From the NCBI GenBank assembly GCA_963840425.1, contig CAWIYZ010000033.1, positions 310,001 to 374,000 on the forward strand: a DNA stretch of 64,000 nucleotides, in the 5' to 3' direction. Within the stretch, counting starts at the first letter, position 1. Each line of letters starts with the position of its first letter. Origin of the DNA: CADEFX01 sp963840425. GTDB taxonomy: Bacteria; Pseudomonadota; Alphaproteobacteria; Rhizobiales; Hyphomicrobiaceae. This document shows, in pieces, positions 55,983 through 64,000 of the stretch. The notes below the pieces were generated by a model. That model had not been told where the DNA came from. It did not search any database and was given only the letters and a program-made list of their open reading frames with translations. Both the position numbers and the translations under genes were made by a program.

Positions 55983-57203
55983 CTATTCGGCAGGCTTCAA
56001 TACGGCATCTTGCCTTTGCCGTCGCGCAAGCCAGAGCGTCGCCGCGATGATCAGGAGCAGCACCGGCAGGGCCGCAAGGTTGATGGCCGCCCAGCCAGCT
56101 TTCTGCTGCAGAAAGCCGGCCGAGGCCGCAGCCGTGGCTGTGGTCGCGTAGACAATAAAATCGTGCGTCGCTTGCACCTTCGCCCGCTCGGCCGGGACGT
56201 AGGTGCGGGTGAGCAATGTCGAGCCACCGACATAGGTGAAATTCCAACCCAACCCGACAAGAGCGTTGGCGATAAGAAAGTTCATGAAGTCGATGCCGGC
56301 AAGATTGACGAGCGCGCAGAAGACTTCGATCACGGCGCCAGTGGCAATGATGGGCAGCACGCCGAATCTGGCGATCAGCGACCCCGTGAAGAACGAGGGC
56401 AAGAACATCGCCACGATATGGACTTGGATCACCGTGGCGCTGTCGGTGAAGCCATAGCCACACGCCAGCATAGCCAGCGGCGTGGCGCTCATCACCAATG
56501 TCATCACCGAGTAGCCGAACATCGAGGAAATGATGGCGACAGGGAAAGTCGGCTGCCGCGCAATTTCGGCCAGAGAGCGGCCACCAACGGCTCGCTCCTC
56601 CACCGTGAGCGGCGGGATGCGAACGCCCTGCACGACGAGGAGGCTAGCGAGGCTGACAAGCGCAATCGCTGCATAGACGCCCATGAACGTAATGGGGTCG
56701 AACCAATGCACAGTCCACTTGGCAAGCTCCGGCCCCACGAAGCCCGCAATCACGCCGCCGGCCATCACCAGCGAGATCGCCTTCGGTTTGAACTGCGGCG
56801 GAGAGGCATCGGCGGCTGCGAAGCGATAATACCAAGCAAAAGCCGCCGAGGCGCCCTGCAGGAGCGCGGCAGCGCACAGCAGCCAGAAATCCTGCCGCCA
56901 CACGGCGTAGGCACCGAGCGCGCCAAAAAGCACTCCGAGCACCGCCCCGACCGAGAAACCTGCCCGCCGGCCGATCCGTGCCATCAGCAGTGACGCCGGA
57001 ATAGTGGTCAGCATGATGCCGGCGTGATTGAGAAAGATAGGCAGCGTAGCCAGAGACTTGTCCGAGCCTAGCAGCGCGTAGCCGGCCAGCGGCGAAGTCG
57101 CGATGCCCATCCCCTGAACGGACATGAACAGCCCCTGCGCAACGGCCAAAACCGAGACGTTGCGATAGACGCGCTGGAAAGGCTCAGAAGCAGTGGCGGG
57201 CAT
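55983..57203 (-). CDS. Major facilitator superfamily transporter
   Basis: A 406-residue inner-membrane protein with 12 predicted helices. The central MFS loop region reads LLMARIGRRAGFSVG, and helices such as FLVNLGIDF-like stretches and AMLACGYGF follow. There is no signature giving a substrate. It lies convergent to the gamma-glutamyltransferase gene (11 bases apart). Confidence 0.88.
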   Translation of the reverse strand: MPATASEPFQRVYRNVSVLAVAQGLFMSVQGMGIATSPLAGYALLGSDKSLATLPIFLNHAGIMLTTIPASLLMARIGRRAGFSVGAVLGVLFGALGAYAVWRQDFWLLCAAALLQGASAAFAWYYRFAAADASPPQFKPKAISLVMAGGVIAGFVGPELAKWTVHWFDPITFMGVYAAIALVSLASLLVVQGVRIPPLTVEERAVGGRSLAEIARQPTFPVAIISSMFGYSVMTLVMSATPLAMLACGYGFTDSATVIQVHIVAMFLPSFFTGSLIARFGVLPIIATGAVIEVFCALVNLAGIDFMNFLIANALVGLGWNFTYVGGSTLLTRTYVPAERAKVQATHDFIVYATTATAAASAGFLQQKAGWAAINLAALPVLLLIIAATLWLARRQRQDAVLKPAE

Positions 57204-57413
57204 GCGAAGAAGCGTTTCCTCGGTACTTGGCTTTTGTTGAGAACGTCTTTGCTACAACGGGCTCTTGATAGCAAAGATTTTTGCGCATGGCAGCTTTGCG
57301 TGCAGATGGGCCCTTACCAGACTGCTTGAGCGCTGTCCGAAACGCTGCCATTCATTGCAATGGGCCCCGAAGCGCATCGGCGCACGGCGGCCAACATCAA
57401 TCGGGAGCACATT

Positions 57414-57800
57414 ATGGATCGCAAGCTTTGGGAAACGGGCCTGGCGAAGCGCAAGGCTACGCTCGGCGCTGAATACGTCGAGAAGAGCATGTCGACCGTG
57501 AACGACTTCAACAAGGAGTTCCAGGACCTCCTCAACGAGTACTGCTGGGGCTTCGTCTGGGGCGACGATCGGCTGCCGCCAAAGACCCGTTCCATGCTCA
57601 ACCTCGCCATGCTGGCCGCACTGGGACGCATGACTGAATGGGAGCTGCATTTCAACGGCGCGATCAACAATGGCGTCACCCAGGACGAGCTGAAAGCCAT
57701 CCTGCACCAGATCGCGATTTACGCGGGAGTCCCGGCCGGCGTGGAATGCTTCCGGATAGCACGCAAAGTGCTGGCCGAACGGGCCGCCAAGAAAGGCTGA
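57414..57800 (+). CDS. Carboxymuconolactone decarboxylase family protein
   Basis: A 128-residue all-helical protein. YCWGFVWGDDRLPPKTRSML, followed by ALGRMTEWELHFNGAINNGVT, is the PcaC-type core with its conserved His and Glu. No CxxC pair exists, so it is not the AhpD peroxidase type. 4-Carboxymuconolactone decarboxylase (protocatechuate pathway) is the closest named activity, but no other pca gene is nearby. Its last 82 bases overlap the convergent PP2C gene. Confidence 0.88.
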   Translation: MDRKLWETGLAKRKATLGAEYVEKSMSTVNDFNKEFQDLLNEYCWGFVWGDDRLPPKTRSMLNLAMLAALGRMTEWELHFNGAINNGVTQDELKAILHQIAIYAGVPAGVECFRIARKVLAERAAKKG

Positions 57801-58600
57801 GGCAAGCTCAGACGCTGCGCACGTCCTCGACCGCGATCGACGACCACGGTCGTGTTGTCCTGAAAATCATCGCCGGTGCGATCGACGGATCGGATGAGAG
57901 CCGCGGCGGTCGCGTCCGGACCCTCCGGGAGATGCTCAGTCACGAGGCGAGCAATCGCCTCATCGTCCAGGGTGTGGATGCCATCGCTCGCAACGAGAAT
58001 GGTGTCGTCGGCCTCGAGCACCAGCGGACGCCGGGAAATGTCGATCAGATCGAGCTCCTCACCCGATACCGCGGCGCGCAAATAGTGCCGCCGCGGGTCG
58101 TTCTTGGCCTGCTCGGCCGACAAACTGCCCTCGGCCACCATGCGGTCGAGCATGGGCGCCAGCGAGTGATCCTCGTTGAGCCGCGCAATTTCGCCACGCC
58201 GGATCAGATAAAGCGGGCTGTCGCCGACACTGACCCACTCGACTCCGTTCGCGCTGAACGCCACACCGACCAGCGTCGCGCCCATGCCCGCGAGCTCAGC
58301 GTTCTCAGCTACCCGTTCCGCCACCGCGCCGTTTGCGGCTGACAGTGCAGCCTCGAGACGCGCCGGCACGAGGCCGTCCCCCAGCGCAATGACGTTGAGG
58401 AAGGTCGTGCATATCGTCCGGCTGGCCAAAGCCCCGCCGGTGTGTCCGCCCATGCCGTCCGCCAAAACTGCGATCAGCGCTAGGCCATCGTCGACGGTGG
58501 AATCGGCTCGCTTTTCTCCGCCCGACCATACGGCCGCAGCATCCTCCTGATATCTGCGCGCGCCTTGGCTGGCGAGTGTCGCGTGATGAAAACGCAGCAT
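57719..58600 (-). CDS. PP2C-family serine/threonine protein phosphatase
   Basis: A 293-residue metal-dependent phosphatase. Metal-binding and core motifs are RYQEDA, LADGMGGHTGG, VSVGDSPLYLI, LVASDGIHTL and DDFQDNTTVVV. It ought to reverse phosphorylation by the Hanks-type kinase encoded 1.8 kb away. Its ATG overlaps the stop of the FHA gene (ATGA). The last about 45 residues are basic and fall in the overlap with the convergent gene, so the true end could be earlier. Confidence 0.92.
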   Translation of the reverse strand: MLRFHHATLASQGARRYQEDAAAVWSGGEKRADSTVDDGLALIAVLADGMGGHTGGALASRTICTTFLNVIALGDGLVPARLEAALSAANGAVAERVAENAELAGMGATLVGVAFSANGVEWVSVGDSPLYLIRRGEIARLNEDHSLAPMLDRMVAEGSLSAEQAKNDPRRHYLRAAVSGEELDLIDISRRPLVLEADDTILVASDGIHTLDDEAIARLVTEHLPEGPDATAAALIRSVDRTGDDFQDNTTVVVDRGRGRAQRLSLPQPFLAARSASTLRAIRKHSTPAGTPA

Positions 58601-59379
58601 CAGCCTTTGAGCTCGGTCAACTCCGCCCAATCGAACTCGGGCCCACAGAAGGGCACGAAAACGAGCTGGGTTCGCCCCATGGTGATGAGATCCATCGCAG
58701 CAAGCTCGACGGCGCCAGTCGGCTTGCGCTCGTTCACGGCGACGATGTTGGTCTTGGCCAAGTTCGGAACCAATAGGAATTTGCGATCAACGAAGTTGTA
58801 GCGGATGAACGCCTGCTCCTCGCTCGAAATCGCGTCGTCGCCGAAATCGATGGGGATGCGCTGTTTCTTGTCGCGGCCGACCGTGTTGTTACCTTCGAAT
58901 ATGGGACGGCAGGCCCCGAGGCCCGGTCCGCCGATCACTACCAGCCAGCCGACCACCGGGTCTTGAAAGAACTCCGTGCGCTTGACGCTCTGGCGTCCGC
59001 GGATAAGCCGTGTTCGAGCGGCTGTCTCCTCGTCCGCGGGCGCCTTGGCAACTGTCCCGCGTACGACGCGGGTCGTGGGAGCATCGATTTCGATGTGGGC
59101 ATCCTCGCGCCGCTCATAGACTGCGCCGCGCGCCTCGCGTGCCGCCTCGGCGGCGCTCGGGCTCTGGCCCGACGGCCTTGCGACGATTGGCTCTTTGCTA
59201 CTCGAACTCATGTTTCCCTCACTCGCTTCAATGAGAGCAGGCAGTGCAATGGCTGCAGACGGTACAGTATTCTCGCGGCCCGCCGCTGCTAGTGCATCTC
59301 GCAGAGATCCCAAGAGTCTCGTCCGCGTAACGGGAACGGCCGTTCCGGGCCGGTCACCGTACGGCTGATCGTTGGCCAT
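58600..59379 (-). CDS. FHA-domain protein with long disordered N-terminus
   Basis: A 259-residue protein. Residues 1-140 are low-complexity and Ala/Arg/Ser-rich, with several Thr that could be phosphorylated. Residues about 143-243 form an FHA-like domain (NTVGRDKKQRIPIDFGDDAISSEEQ) in which the GR and the S-x-x-Q/H features are partly altered. A GGAGGAGGAG site precedes the ATG at 59379; ATG 59211 also has an SD. It is between a membrane FHA protein and the PP2C phosphatase and would link phosphothreonine recognition to the latter. Confidence 0.8.
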   Translation of the reverse strand: MANDQPYGDRPGTAVPVTRTRLLGSLRDALAAAGRENTVPSAAIALPALIEASEGNMSSSSKEPIVARPSGQSPSAAEAAREARGAVYERREDAHIEIDAPTTRVVRGTVAKAPADEETAARTRLIRGRQSVKRTEFFQDPVVGWLVVIGGPGLGACRPIFEGNNTVGRDKKQRIPIDFGDDAISSEEQAFIRYNFVDRKFLLVPNLAKTNIVAVNERKPTGAVELAAMDLITMGRTQLVFVPFCGPEFDWAELTELKG

Positions 59380-59424
59380 AAATTCTCCTCCTCCGAAGTA
59401 GTCCGCCAACCCGACAAGGTCACA

Positions 59425-60099
59425 TCACGCGGTCATGGCATGCGAGATCGGCTCGCAGCGGAACCTGACGCGCGTGGTCCCAAGCTCGATCAGATCTCCG
59501 TCTCTCAGACTGGCACGCGCGAGGCGTCGACCATTGACCGCCAAACCATTGCCCCGCATGCCGCTCACATCGAGGATCACGAACTCCGCATCAGCCGTTC
59601 TCTGTATGAGTGCATGATGGCGATGCACGTTGGGGTCCTCGAGCCTCAAATCGTTTTCCTCATCTCGGCCGATACGCACCAGCTCACCGGCGATGCGCAA
59701 ACGGCGCCGTCCGGGACCGTCCACGTCGATCCACGCGTTGGCAAGGCGGGGCAAGGAGGCTGCATCCGCAGCCCTGCGCGCGCGCAGGGCATTGGACTGA
59801 TCCGCGGCCCACGTGTTGCCAAGCCTACGCGCGAAGAGCATCGAAAGTGCGATAAGCGGCACAAGTATCAGAGCACCGAGGCCTGCCACCACGGCCGGCG
59901 CCCGTTCCTGACCCAATCTGATAGTTTCTACAATGACAGCTGTGGACTGATACACCGCCGTTGCCACCTGCTGAGCGATCGCCACGGCGTGCGTCGTCTG
60001 AGCGCCGCCCGAGGCCCCGGTACGCACTAACGCCAGACTGACCCCTACGGCACCAGCCAGCAGAAGCAATAGCGTAACAGCGAGCTTGGAGCCCCGCAT
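59425..60099 (-). CDS. Membrane-anchored FHA-domain protein
   Basis: A 224-residue protein with two transmembrane segments (LAVTLLLLLAGAVGVSLAL at 6-24 and VVAGLGALILVPLIALSML at 70-88), then a canonical FHA domain: VRIGRDEENDL, HRHHALIQ and RGNGLAVNGRRL. The FHA domain would face the cytoplasm and bind phosphothreonine on partners, perhaps the adjacent kinase. It is the first gene of the FHA-FHA-PP2C operon. ATG 60099 is chosen. Confidence 0.88.
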   Translation of the reverse strand: MRGSKLAVTLLLLLAGAVGVSLALVRTGASGGAQTTHAVAIAQQVATAVYQSTAVIVETIRLGQERAPAVVAGLGALILVPLIALSMLFARRLGNTWAADQSNALRARRAADAASLPRLANAWIDVDGPGRRRLRIAGELVRIGRDEENDLRLEDPNVHRHHALIQRTADAEFVILDVSGMRGNGLAVNGRRLARASLRDGDLIELGTTRVRFRCEPISHAMTA

Positions 60100-60360
60100 T
60101 CTTGATTCCTCGATTCGGGCATTCTGGCGGCGCATGGCGGCGGGAACATGGCCACGCCCTACGTCTGTTCCCCTGATGTCACATCTTGATGCGCTGTGCG
60201 AACGTCGTTCCGCCACATTGCTCGCCACATATCCGCCTGGGATCGAGGGAATCGGTGGCTGTCGACGGAGAATGGCAGTACACGCTTGCGCAAGCCTCTC
60301 TGACCTCAATTAGCGCCGCTCGTCTTTCGTATGCCCGGTGCAGTCGTCCAGACGAGAGAC

Positions 60361-62565
60361 ATGACGAACCTCCTCGCTCTGCCCGCGGGCACGGTGCTCG
60401 CCAGTGACTATCGGATCGAGCGTGTGCTCGGTGCAGGCGGCTTCGGCATCACCTATCTCGCCGAGGAAACTCCCCTCGCGCGCCTCGTCACGATCAAAGA
60501 GTATTTTCCGGCCGACTACGCTGCGCGCGACGGTGGGGTCGATGCCTGCCCGCGCTCGCGCGATTGCGCCGAGGATTATCGCTGGGGCCTCGACCGCTTC
60601 CTGGAGGAAGCGCAGACGCTGGCCAAGTTCGACCATCCCAATATCGTGCGCGTCTACCGCTACTTCCGCGCCAACAGCACGGGCTACATGGTCCTGCATT
60701 TCGAGGAGGGCCAGAGCTTCAAAGGGTGGCTCAAGTCACTCGGGCGGGCGCCACGCCAGCACGAGCTCGACCGGGTCATCGCACCACTGCTCGATGCGCT
60801 CGAGCTCATCCATGGTGCCGACTTCCTGCATCGCGACATAGCGCCTGACAACATCATCATTCGAAAGGACGGCTCGCCCGTCCTGATCGATTTCGGCTCC
60901 GCGCGGGGCGAGATCGCGCAGCATTCGATGACCGTCAGCGCGCTGATCAAGCCGGGCTACAGCCCGTATGAGCAGTACGGGACCAGCAGCCGCCAGCAGG
61001 GGCCGTGGTCGGATATCTACTCGCTGGGCGCCACACTGTATCAGGCCATCACAGGCAAGCGTCCACCCGATGCGCCCTCGCGCATGGTGGCGGATGAGCT
61101 GATCCCGGTGCGTGACGCCGCGCTCAGCTCGTATCGGCCAGCATTTCTCACGGCCATCGACAAGGCGCTGGTGCTGGAGATCACCAGCCGTCCAAAATCC
61201 GTCGCTGTCTGGCGCGCCGATCTGCTCAACGCGCAAGCCCAGGCGGCGGCAACGCCTGAGCCCTCCACACGCAATTCAGCTCCCGCTGCAGCCAGTCCTG
61301 CAACAGTGCCGCCTCGGGCCAAAGCTGCTGTTTCTGATCCCGCCGGGACACTCATGCCGCGGCTGCGCAGCCTGCTTTCGGCCTGGACCACACCTACGCC
61401 ACGGGCGAAGCCTGGCGCTTCCCTTGTCCAGGCGCTGGCACGGGCCAAGCCCGAAGTCGTGGTAAAGGCCAAGGCCCTTGTGAAGGCTAGGCCGGCCCGC
61501 CGCTACGCGCCACGCCCCGTACGCTCGTACGGACGCCGCTCATGGCGCCCACTGGCCGTCAAGCTCCTGATCGGCCTCGGGGTCGCGTCGGCAGCGGTAG
61601 CAATGCAGGACAAATTTCCTGCCGAGGAGCGGCGTGGCGGCAGCACGGTGTTAAGCCAGCCGGCAGAGCTTGCGCCCGTGATCCAGCTCAAAGGGCATAG
61701 CGGGACGATCACGGGAATCGCTTTTGCTGGCGATGGCAAGTGGATCGTCTCCGCTGGCGCCGACGGCACAATCAAGGTGTGGGGTACAGCTTCGCGCGCG
61801 CTGGTGCGCACGCTCGAGCTTGACGCTGGACCGGCTACGGCCATCGCGACAGAAGGACGGCGCGCGGTCACTGGACACAGAGATGGGTCGGTGGTGCTCT
61901 GGGATCTGGAGACTGGCGACAAGCTTGCGTCGTACAAACGATCCGATGCGAGCATATGGTCGGTCGCCTTCACCGGCGACCCGGAGCGCTTTGCAGCATC
62001 GAGCCACGATTGGACCGTCATGCTTTTCGATGCGCGCGCACGGTCAGCCCCGGTGCAGGTGCTTGAAGGGCATGACAGCGCAGTGCAGGCCCTCGCCTAC
62101 TCCCCGGCGAGCCATCTTCTGGCGTCAGGCGCCGCCGACCGGACCGTCAAACTGTGGGACCCCGCCGTGCATCGGCTCATCCGCACCTATCGGGGTCACA
62201 ACGATGCCGTGACAGCCGTAAGCGTAACGCCCGATGGCCGCGTCCTGGCTTCGGCCAGTCTCGATGGCGCGATCCGCCTCTGGTCGACCACGTCCAACCG
62301 AACGCACCGCATCCTGCGCGGCCATCGCGGCCGCATCACGGCTCTGACATTCTCGCCGGACGGTCAACTACTGGTCTCGGCGGGCGATGATGGCGCAGTC
62401 AAGCTGTGGGAGTTCCGGCGCGGCCGCTCCGCACGCAACCTGCACGGTCACACAGGCGAAGTGCGCAGCCTGAGTTTTGCACCGGACGGCCGCCGCCTTG
62501 CATCGGCCGGCAGCGACGGTATCGTGCGACTATGGGAGGTGGGCGCCATCAAGCCTGGATCATAA
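60361..62565 (+). CDS. Hanks-type Ser/Thr kinase fused to a seven-bladed WD40 propeller
   Basis: A 734-residue protein. Residues 17-290 form an active-looking kinase with glycine loop GAGGFG (24-29), K46, HRD (157-159) and DFG (177-179). A Pro/Ala/Arg-rich linker follows. One hydrophobic stretch (about 399-416, LAVKLLIGLGVASAAVAM) precedes seven WD40 repeats (about 441-725), each ending in a KVW/KLW-like dipeptide. If that stretch spans the membrane, the propeller is extracytoplasmic and would be a sensor. It is divergent from the FHA-FHA-PP2C genes, so the four form one phosphorylation module. No type VI secretion genes are near. Confidence 0.92.
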   Translation: MTNLLALPAGTVLASDYRIERVLGAGGFGITYLAEETPLARLVTIKEYFPADYAARDGGVDACPRSRDCAEDYRWGLDRFLEEAQTLAKFDHPNIVRVYRYFRANSTGYMVLHFEEGQSFKGWLKSLGRAPRQHELDRVIAPLLDALELIHGADFLHRDIAPDNIIIRKDGSPVLIDFGSARGEIAQHSMTVSALIKPGYSPYEQYGTSSRQQGPWSDIYSLGATLYQAITGKRPPDAPSRMVADELIPVRDAALSSYRPAFLTAIDKALVLEITSRPKSVAVWRADLLNAQAQAAATPEPSTRNSAPAAASPATVPPRAKAAVSDPAGTLMPRLRSLLSAWTTPTPRAKPGASLVQALARAKPEVVVKAKALVKARPARRYAPRPVRSYGRRSWRPLAVKLLIGLGVASAAVAMQDKFPAEERRGGSTVLSQPAELAPVIQLKGHSGTITGIAFAGDGKWIVSAGADGTIKVWGTASRALVRTLELDAGPATAIATEGRRAVTGHRDGSVVLWDLETGDKLASYKRSDASIWSVAFTGDPERFAASSHDWTVMLFDARARSAPVQVLEGHDSAVQALAYSPASHLLASGAADRTVKLWDPAVHRLIRTYRGHNDAVTAVSVTPDGRVLASASLDGAIRLWSTTSNRTHRILRGHRGRITALTFSPDGQLLVSAGDDGAVKLWEFRRGRSARNLHGHTGEVRSLSFAPDGRRLASAGSDGIVRLWEVGAIKPGS

Positions 62566-62594
62566 CCCCGCCGGTCCCACCACGGGAGTAGACC

Positions 62595-63512
62595 ATGGCC
62601 GAGCCCTATCGCGGCGTCTTTCCGATTGCCCCTACGCCATTCACCGACAGAGGCGAGGTTGACCTGCCGGGGCAACGGCGCGTGCTCGACTGCATGATCG
62701 ATCAAGGCGTCGATGGCATCTGCATCCTCGCCAATTATTCGGAGCAGTTCCTGCTGTCTGACGAGGAGCGCAACACGCTGCTCGAACTGTGCCTCGCCCA
62801 CGTGGCTGGACGCGTCCCCGTGATCGTCACGTGCAGCCATTTCAGCACGCAAATCGCCGTCGAGCGGGCCAAGCGCGCGGCCAAAGCCGGCGCCAAGATG
62901 CTCATGCTGATGCCGCCCTATCACGGCGCCGCGTTACGTGCGACGGATACCGGTAATCTCGAGCACTTCCAGCAAGTGGCTGAAGCCGCCGGGGTTCCAG
63001 TCATGGTGCAGGATGCGCCGTTGAGCGGCGTCACTCTCACTGTCCCGTTTCTCGTGCGGCTGGCGCGTGAGGTGCCGTTTGTGCGCTACTTCAAGATCGA
63101 GGTTCCCGGTACAGCCGCCAAGCTGCGCGCACTGATCGAGGCTGGCGGTGCGGCCATTGCCGGTCCCTTTGACGGCGAAGAGTCCATCACGCTGATGGCC
63201 GATCTCGATGCTGGCGCCACGGGCACCATGCCGAGTGCACTGGCACCAGATCTCATCAAACCGGTCCTCGGGCACTATCATGCGGGACGCCGCAAGGATG
63301 CGGCCGCTCAGTACGCTCGCATTCTCCCACTCATCAACTATGAGAACCGGCAGTGTGGCCTCAGGGCGACCAAGGCTGTGATGCTTGCCGGCGGCGTCAT
63401 CAAGAGCGATTTCGTGCGCCACCCGCTGGAGCCGCTGCATCCCTCGGCACGGGAAGGCCTTTTGGAACTAGCACGCGAAACCAATCCGATTGCCCTCAGG
63501 TGGGGCAAGTAG
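62595..63512 (+). CDS. Dihydrodipicolinate synthase family protein (DapA-like)
   Basis: A 305-residue TIM-barrel lyase of the DHDPS/N-acetylneuraminate lyase family. The Schiff-base Lys is in RYFKIEVPG. The usual GTTGES motif is ANYSEQF and the catalytic Tyr position is Gln (MVQDAPLSG), so it is not DapA. A keto-acid aldolase or dehydratase role is likely. It starts 29 bases after the kinase gene, so may be co-transcribed. A terminator-like hairpin follows. Confidence 0.85.
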   Translation: MAEPYRGVFPIAPTPFTDRGEVDLPGQRRVLDCMIDQGVDGICILANYSEQFLLSDEERNTLLELCLAHVAGRVPVIVTCSHFSTQIAVERAKRAAKAGAKMLMLMPPYHGAALRATDTGNLEHFQQVAEAAGVPVMVQDAPLSGVTLTVPFLVRLAREVPFVRYFKIEVPGTAAKLRALIEAGGAAIAGPFDGEESITLMADLDAGATGTMPSALAPDLIKPVLGHYHAGRRKDAAAQYARILPLINYENRQCGLRATKAVMLAGGVIKSDFVRHPLEPLHPSAREGLLELARETNPIALRWGK

Positions 63513-63530
63513 GCAACGGAACCCAGAGGC

Positions 63531-63553
63531 AACACCTTTTCGTTAGGTGTTTT
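63531..63553 (+). terminator. Probable intrinsic terminator after the DHDPS-family gene
   Basis: The stem AACACCT / AGGTGTT has a 7-base T-rich loop and is followed by TT. It lies 19 bases after the stop codon. The stem is short, so moderate support. Confidence 0.55.
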
Positions 63554-63670
63554 CAACAGCTGGGCCGTAGGCCTGCCAAGATCGGCTCCGATGCTAGACT
63601 GAGTGCAATTCGGCGCCGGGCGGGGCGACGGTCAACACAACAGACTTCGTGGCGAGAGCGGGAACTCACG

Positions 63671-64000
63671 ATGTTCGGCCGGCGGAAGAAAGCCGAGGGT
63701 TTCGAGTGGCACAAATATGTGCGCACGACCATCAAGCTCAGGCGCGAGGCGCGGCGCGAGAAAGTGGACCGGTTCAGGCGATCGGCCGCCGAGGGCGCCA
63801 AGGCTGCGGGTGATGTAGCGGGCTCGATGGCGAAAGAGGGTGCCCAGCAGTTTGCGGCAGGCGCGCGCTTTGCTGGTGGCGCTGCCGGCGTCATGGCCAA
63901 GGAAGGCGCCCGGCACTTCGCATGGGGCGCCAAGGTCGCGGGCACCACCGCAGGCTCCATGGCCATCACCAGTGCCGTATGGCTTGCCGTCACGGTGCGA
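63671..64000 (+). CDS. Ala/Gly-rich protein with 22-residue repeats (start only, runs off the window)
   Basis: An open frame of 110 codons from an ATG after GAGAGCGGGAA, with no stop before the window ends. The protein begins MFGRRKKAEGFEWHKYVRTT and a basic helix. It then has two tandem units, SMAKEGAQQFAAGARFAGGA and VMAKEGARHFAWGAKVAGTT, the second leading into a hydrophobic segment (ITSAVWLAVTV). It may be a membrane-associated protein. I do not recognise the family; the full gene would be needed. Confidence 0.65.
   Translation, partial: MFGRRKKAEGFEWHKYVRTTIKLRREARREKVDRFRRSAAEGAKAAGDVAGSMAKEGAQQFAAGARFAGGAAGVMAKEGARHFAWGAKVAGTTAGSMAITSAVWLAVTVR

Noticed and set aside
55473..56993. 506-codon plus-strand frame across the end of the gamma-glutamyltransferase and the MFS gene
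   Set aside because: Very Arg/His-rich and covers two supported genes in other frames.
57719..62565. Type VI secretion cluster around the kinase and FHA genes
   Set aside because: No Tss, Hcp, VgrG or ClpV gene is within the window; the module stands alone.

Overview
This is a GC-rich, densely packed chromosomal segment of an alphaproteobacterium, most probably of the order Hyphomicrobiales. The call rests on gene content and neighbourhoods I recognise from that group: phaR beside phaAB, ftsE-ftsX-ydcF-like-plsC, hpt-cpdR, metW-metX divergent from hisC-tyrC, fur-miaB-phoH-ybeY-corC, a B12-dependent ribonucleotide reductase (nrdJ), and a GTTC-N7-GTTC LexA box. Genus cannot be fixed from the sequence alone. 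No rRNA, tRNA, CRISPR array, transposase or prophage gene was seen.

Layout. 0.1-9.4 kb: ahcY, an FkbM methyltransferase, an orphan TadG-like von Willebrand protein behind an AT-rich leader, an atypical thiolase, the zur-znuC-znuB zinc uptake operon and ispG. 9.4-13.7 kb: palindromic repeats, a second FkbM methyltransferase, a frameshifted L,D-transpeptidase, the short-chain prenyl synthase ispA and rpmF. 13.8-18.1 kb: polyhydroxybutyrate genes phaR, phaA, phaB and an EamA transporter. 18.1-21.4 kb: a NYN-LOTUS protein, a DUF985 cupin and gloB. 21.5-27.6 kb: methionine (metX-metW) and aromatic/histidine (hisC-tyrC) genes and a ChaC-like enzyme. 27.8-34.7 kb: nrdJ (frameshifted at its 3' end, with a strong promoter and an SOS box), plsC, a YdcF-like protein, ftsX, ftsE, hpt and cpdR. 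34.7-41.9 kb: an HpcH-type aldolase coupled to three tandem EamA transporters, moaA, a tiny repeat protein, and mobA with a catalytically dead subtilase-like protein. 42.1-49.2 kb: an Mrp-DUF971 ATPase, fur, miaB, phoH, ybeY, corC and an extensin-like protein. 49.2-57.8 kb: acetyl-CoA synthetase, a class III CoA-transferase, an MBL-fold protein, an aldo/keto reductase, a gamma-glutamyltransferase, an MFS transporter and a carboxymuconolactone-decarboxylase-like protein. 57.7-64 kb: a PP2C phosphatase and two FHA proteins divergent from a Hanks-type kinase fused to a seven-bladed WD40 propeller, then a DHDPS-family enzyme and the start of an Ala/Gly-rich repeat protein.

How the genes work together. 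Acetyl-CoA supply (acs) and storage (phaAB/phaR) suggest a carbon-storing heterotroph. metX/metW feed methionine, and ahcY recycles S-adenosylhomocysteine. moaA and mobA belong to molybdenum cofactor synthesis. The kinase, FHA and PP2C genes look like one phosphothreonine signalling circuit.

The least expected items are the kinase-WD40 module, the dead subtilase coupled to mobA, the 12-residue-repeat secreted peptide, and palindromic repeats that supply the stop codons of three genes. Also notable are the SOS-box promoter of nrdJ and two single-base frameshifts in otherwise intact genes, which may be sequence errors.
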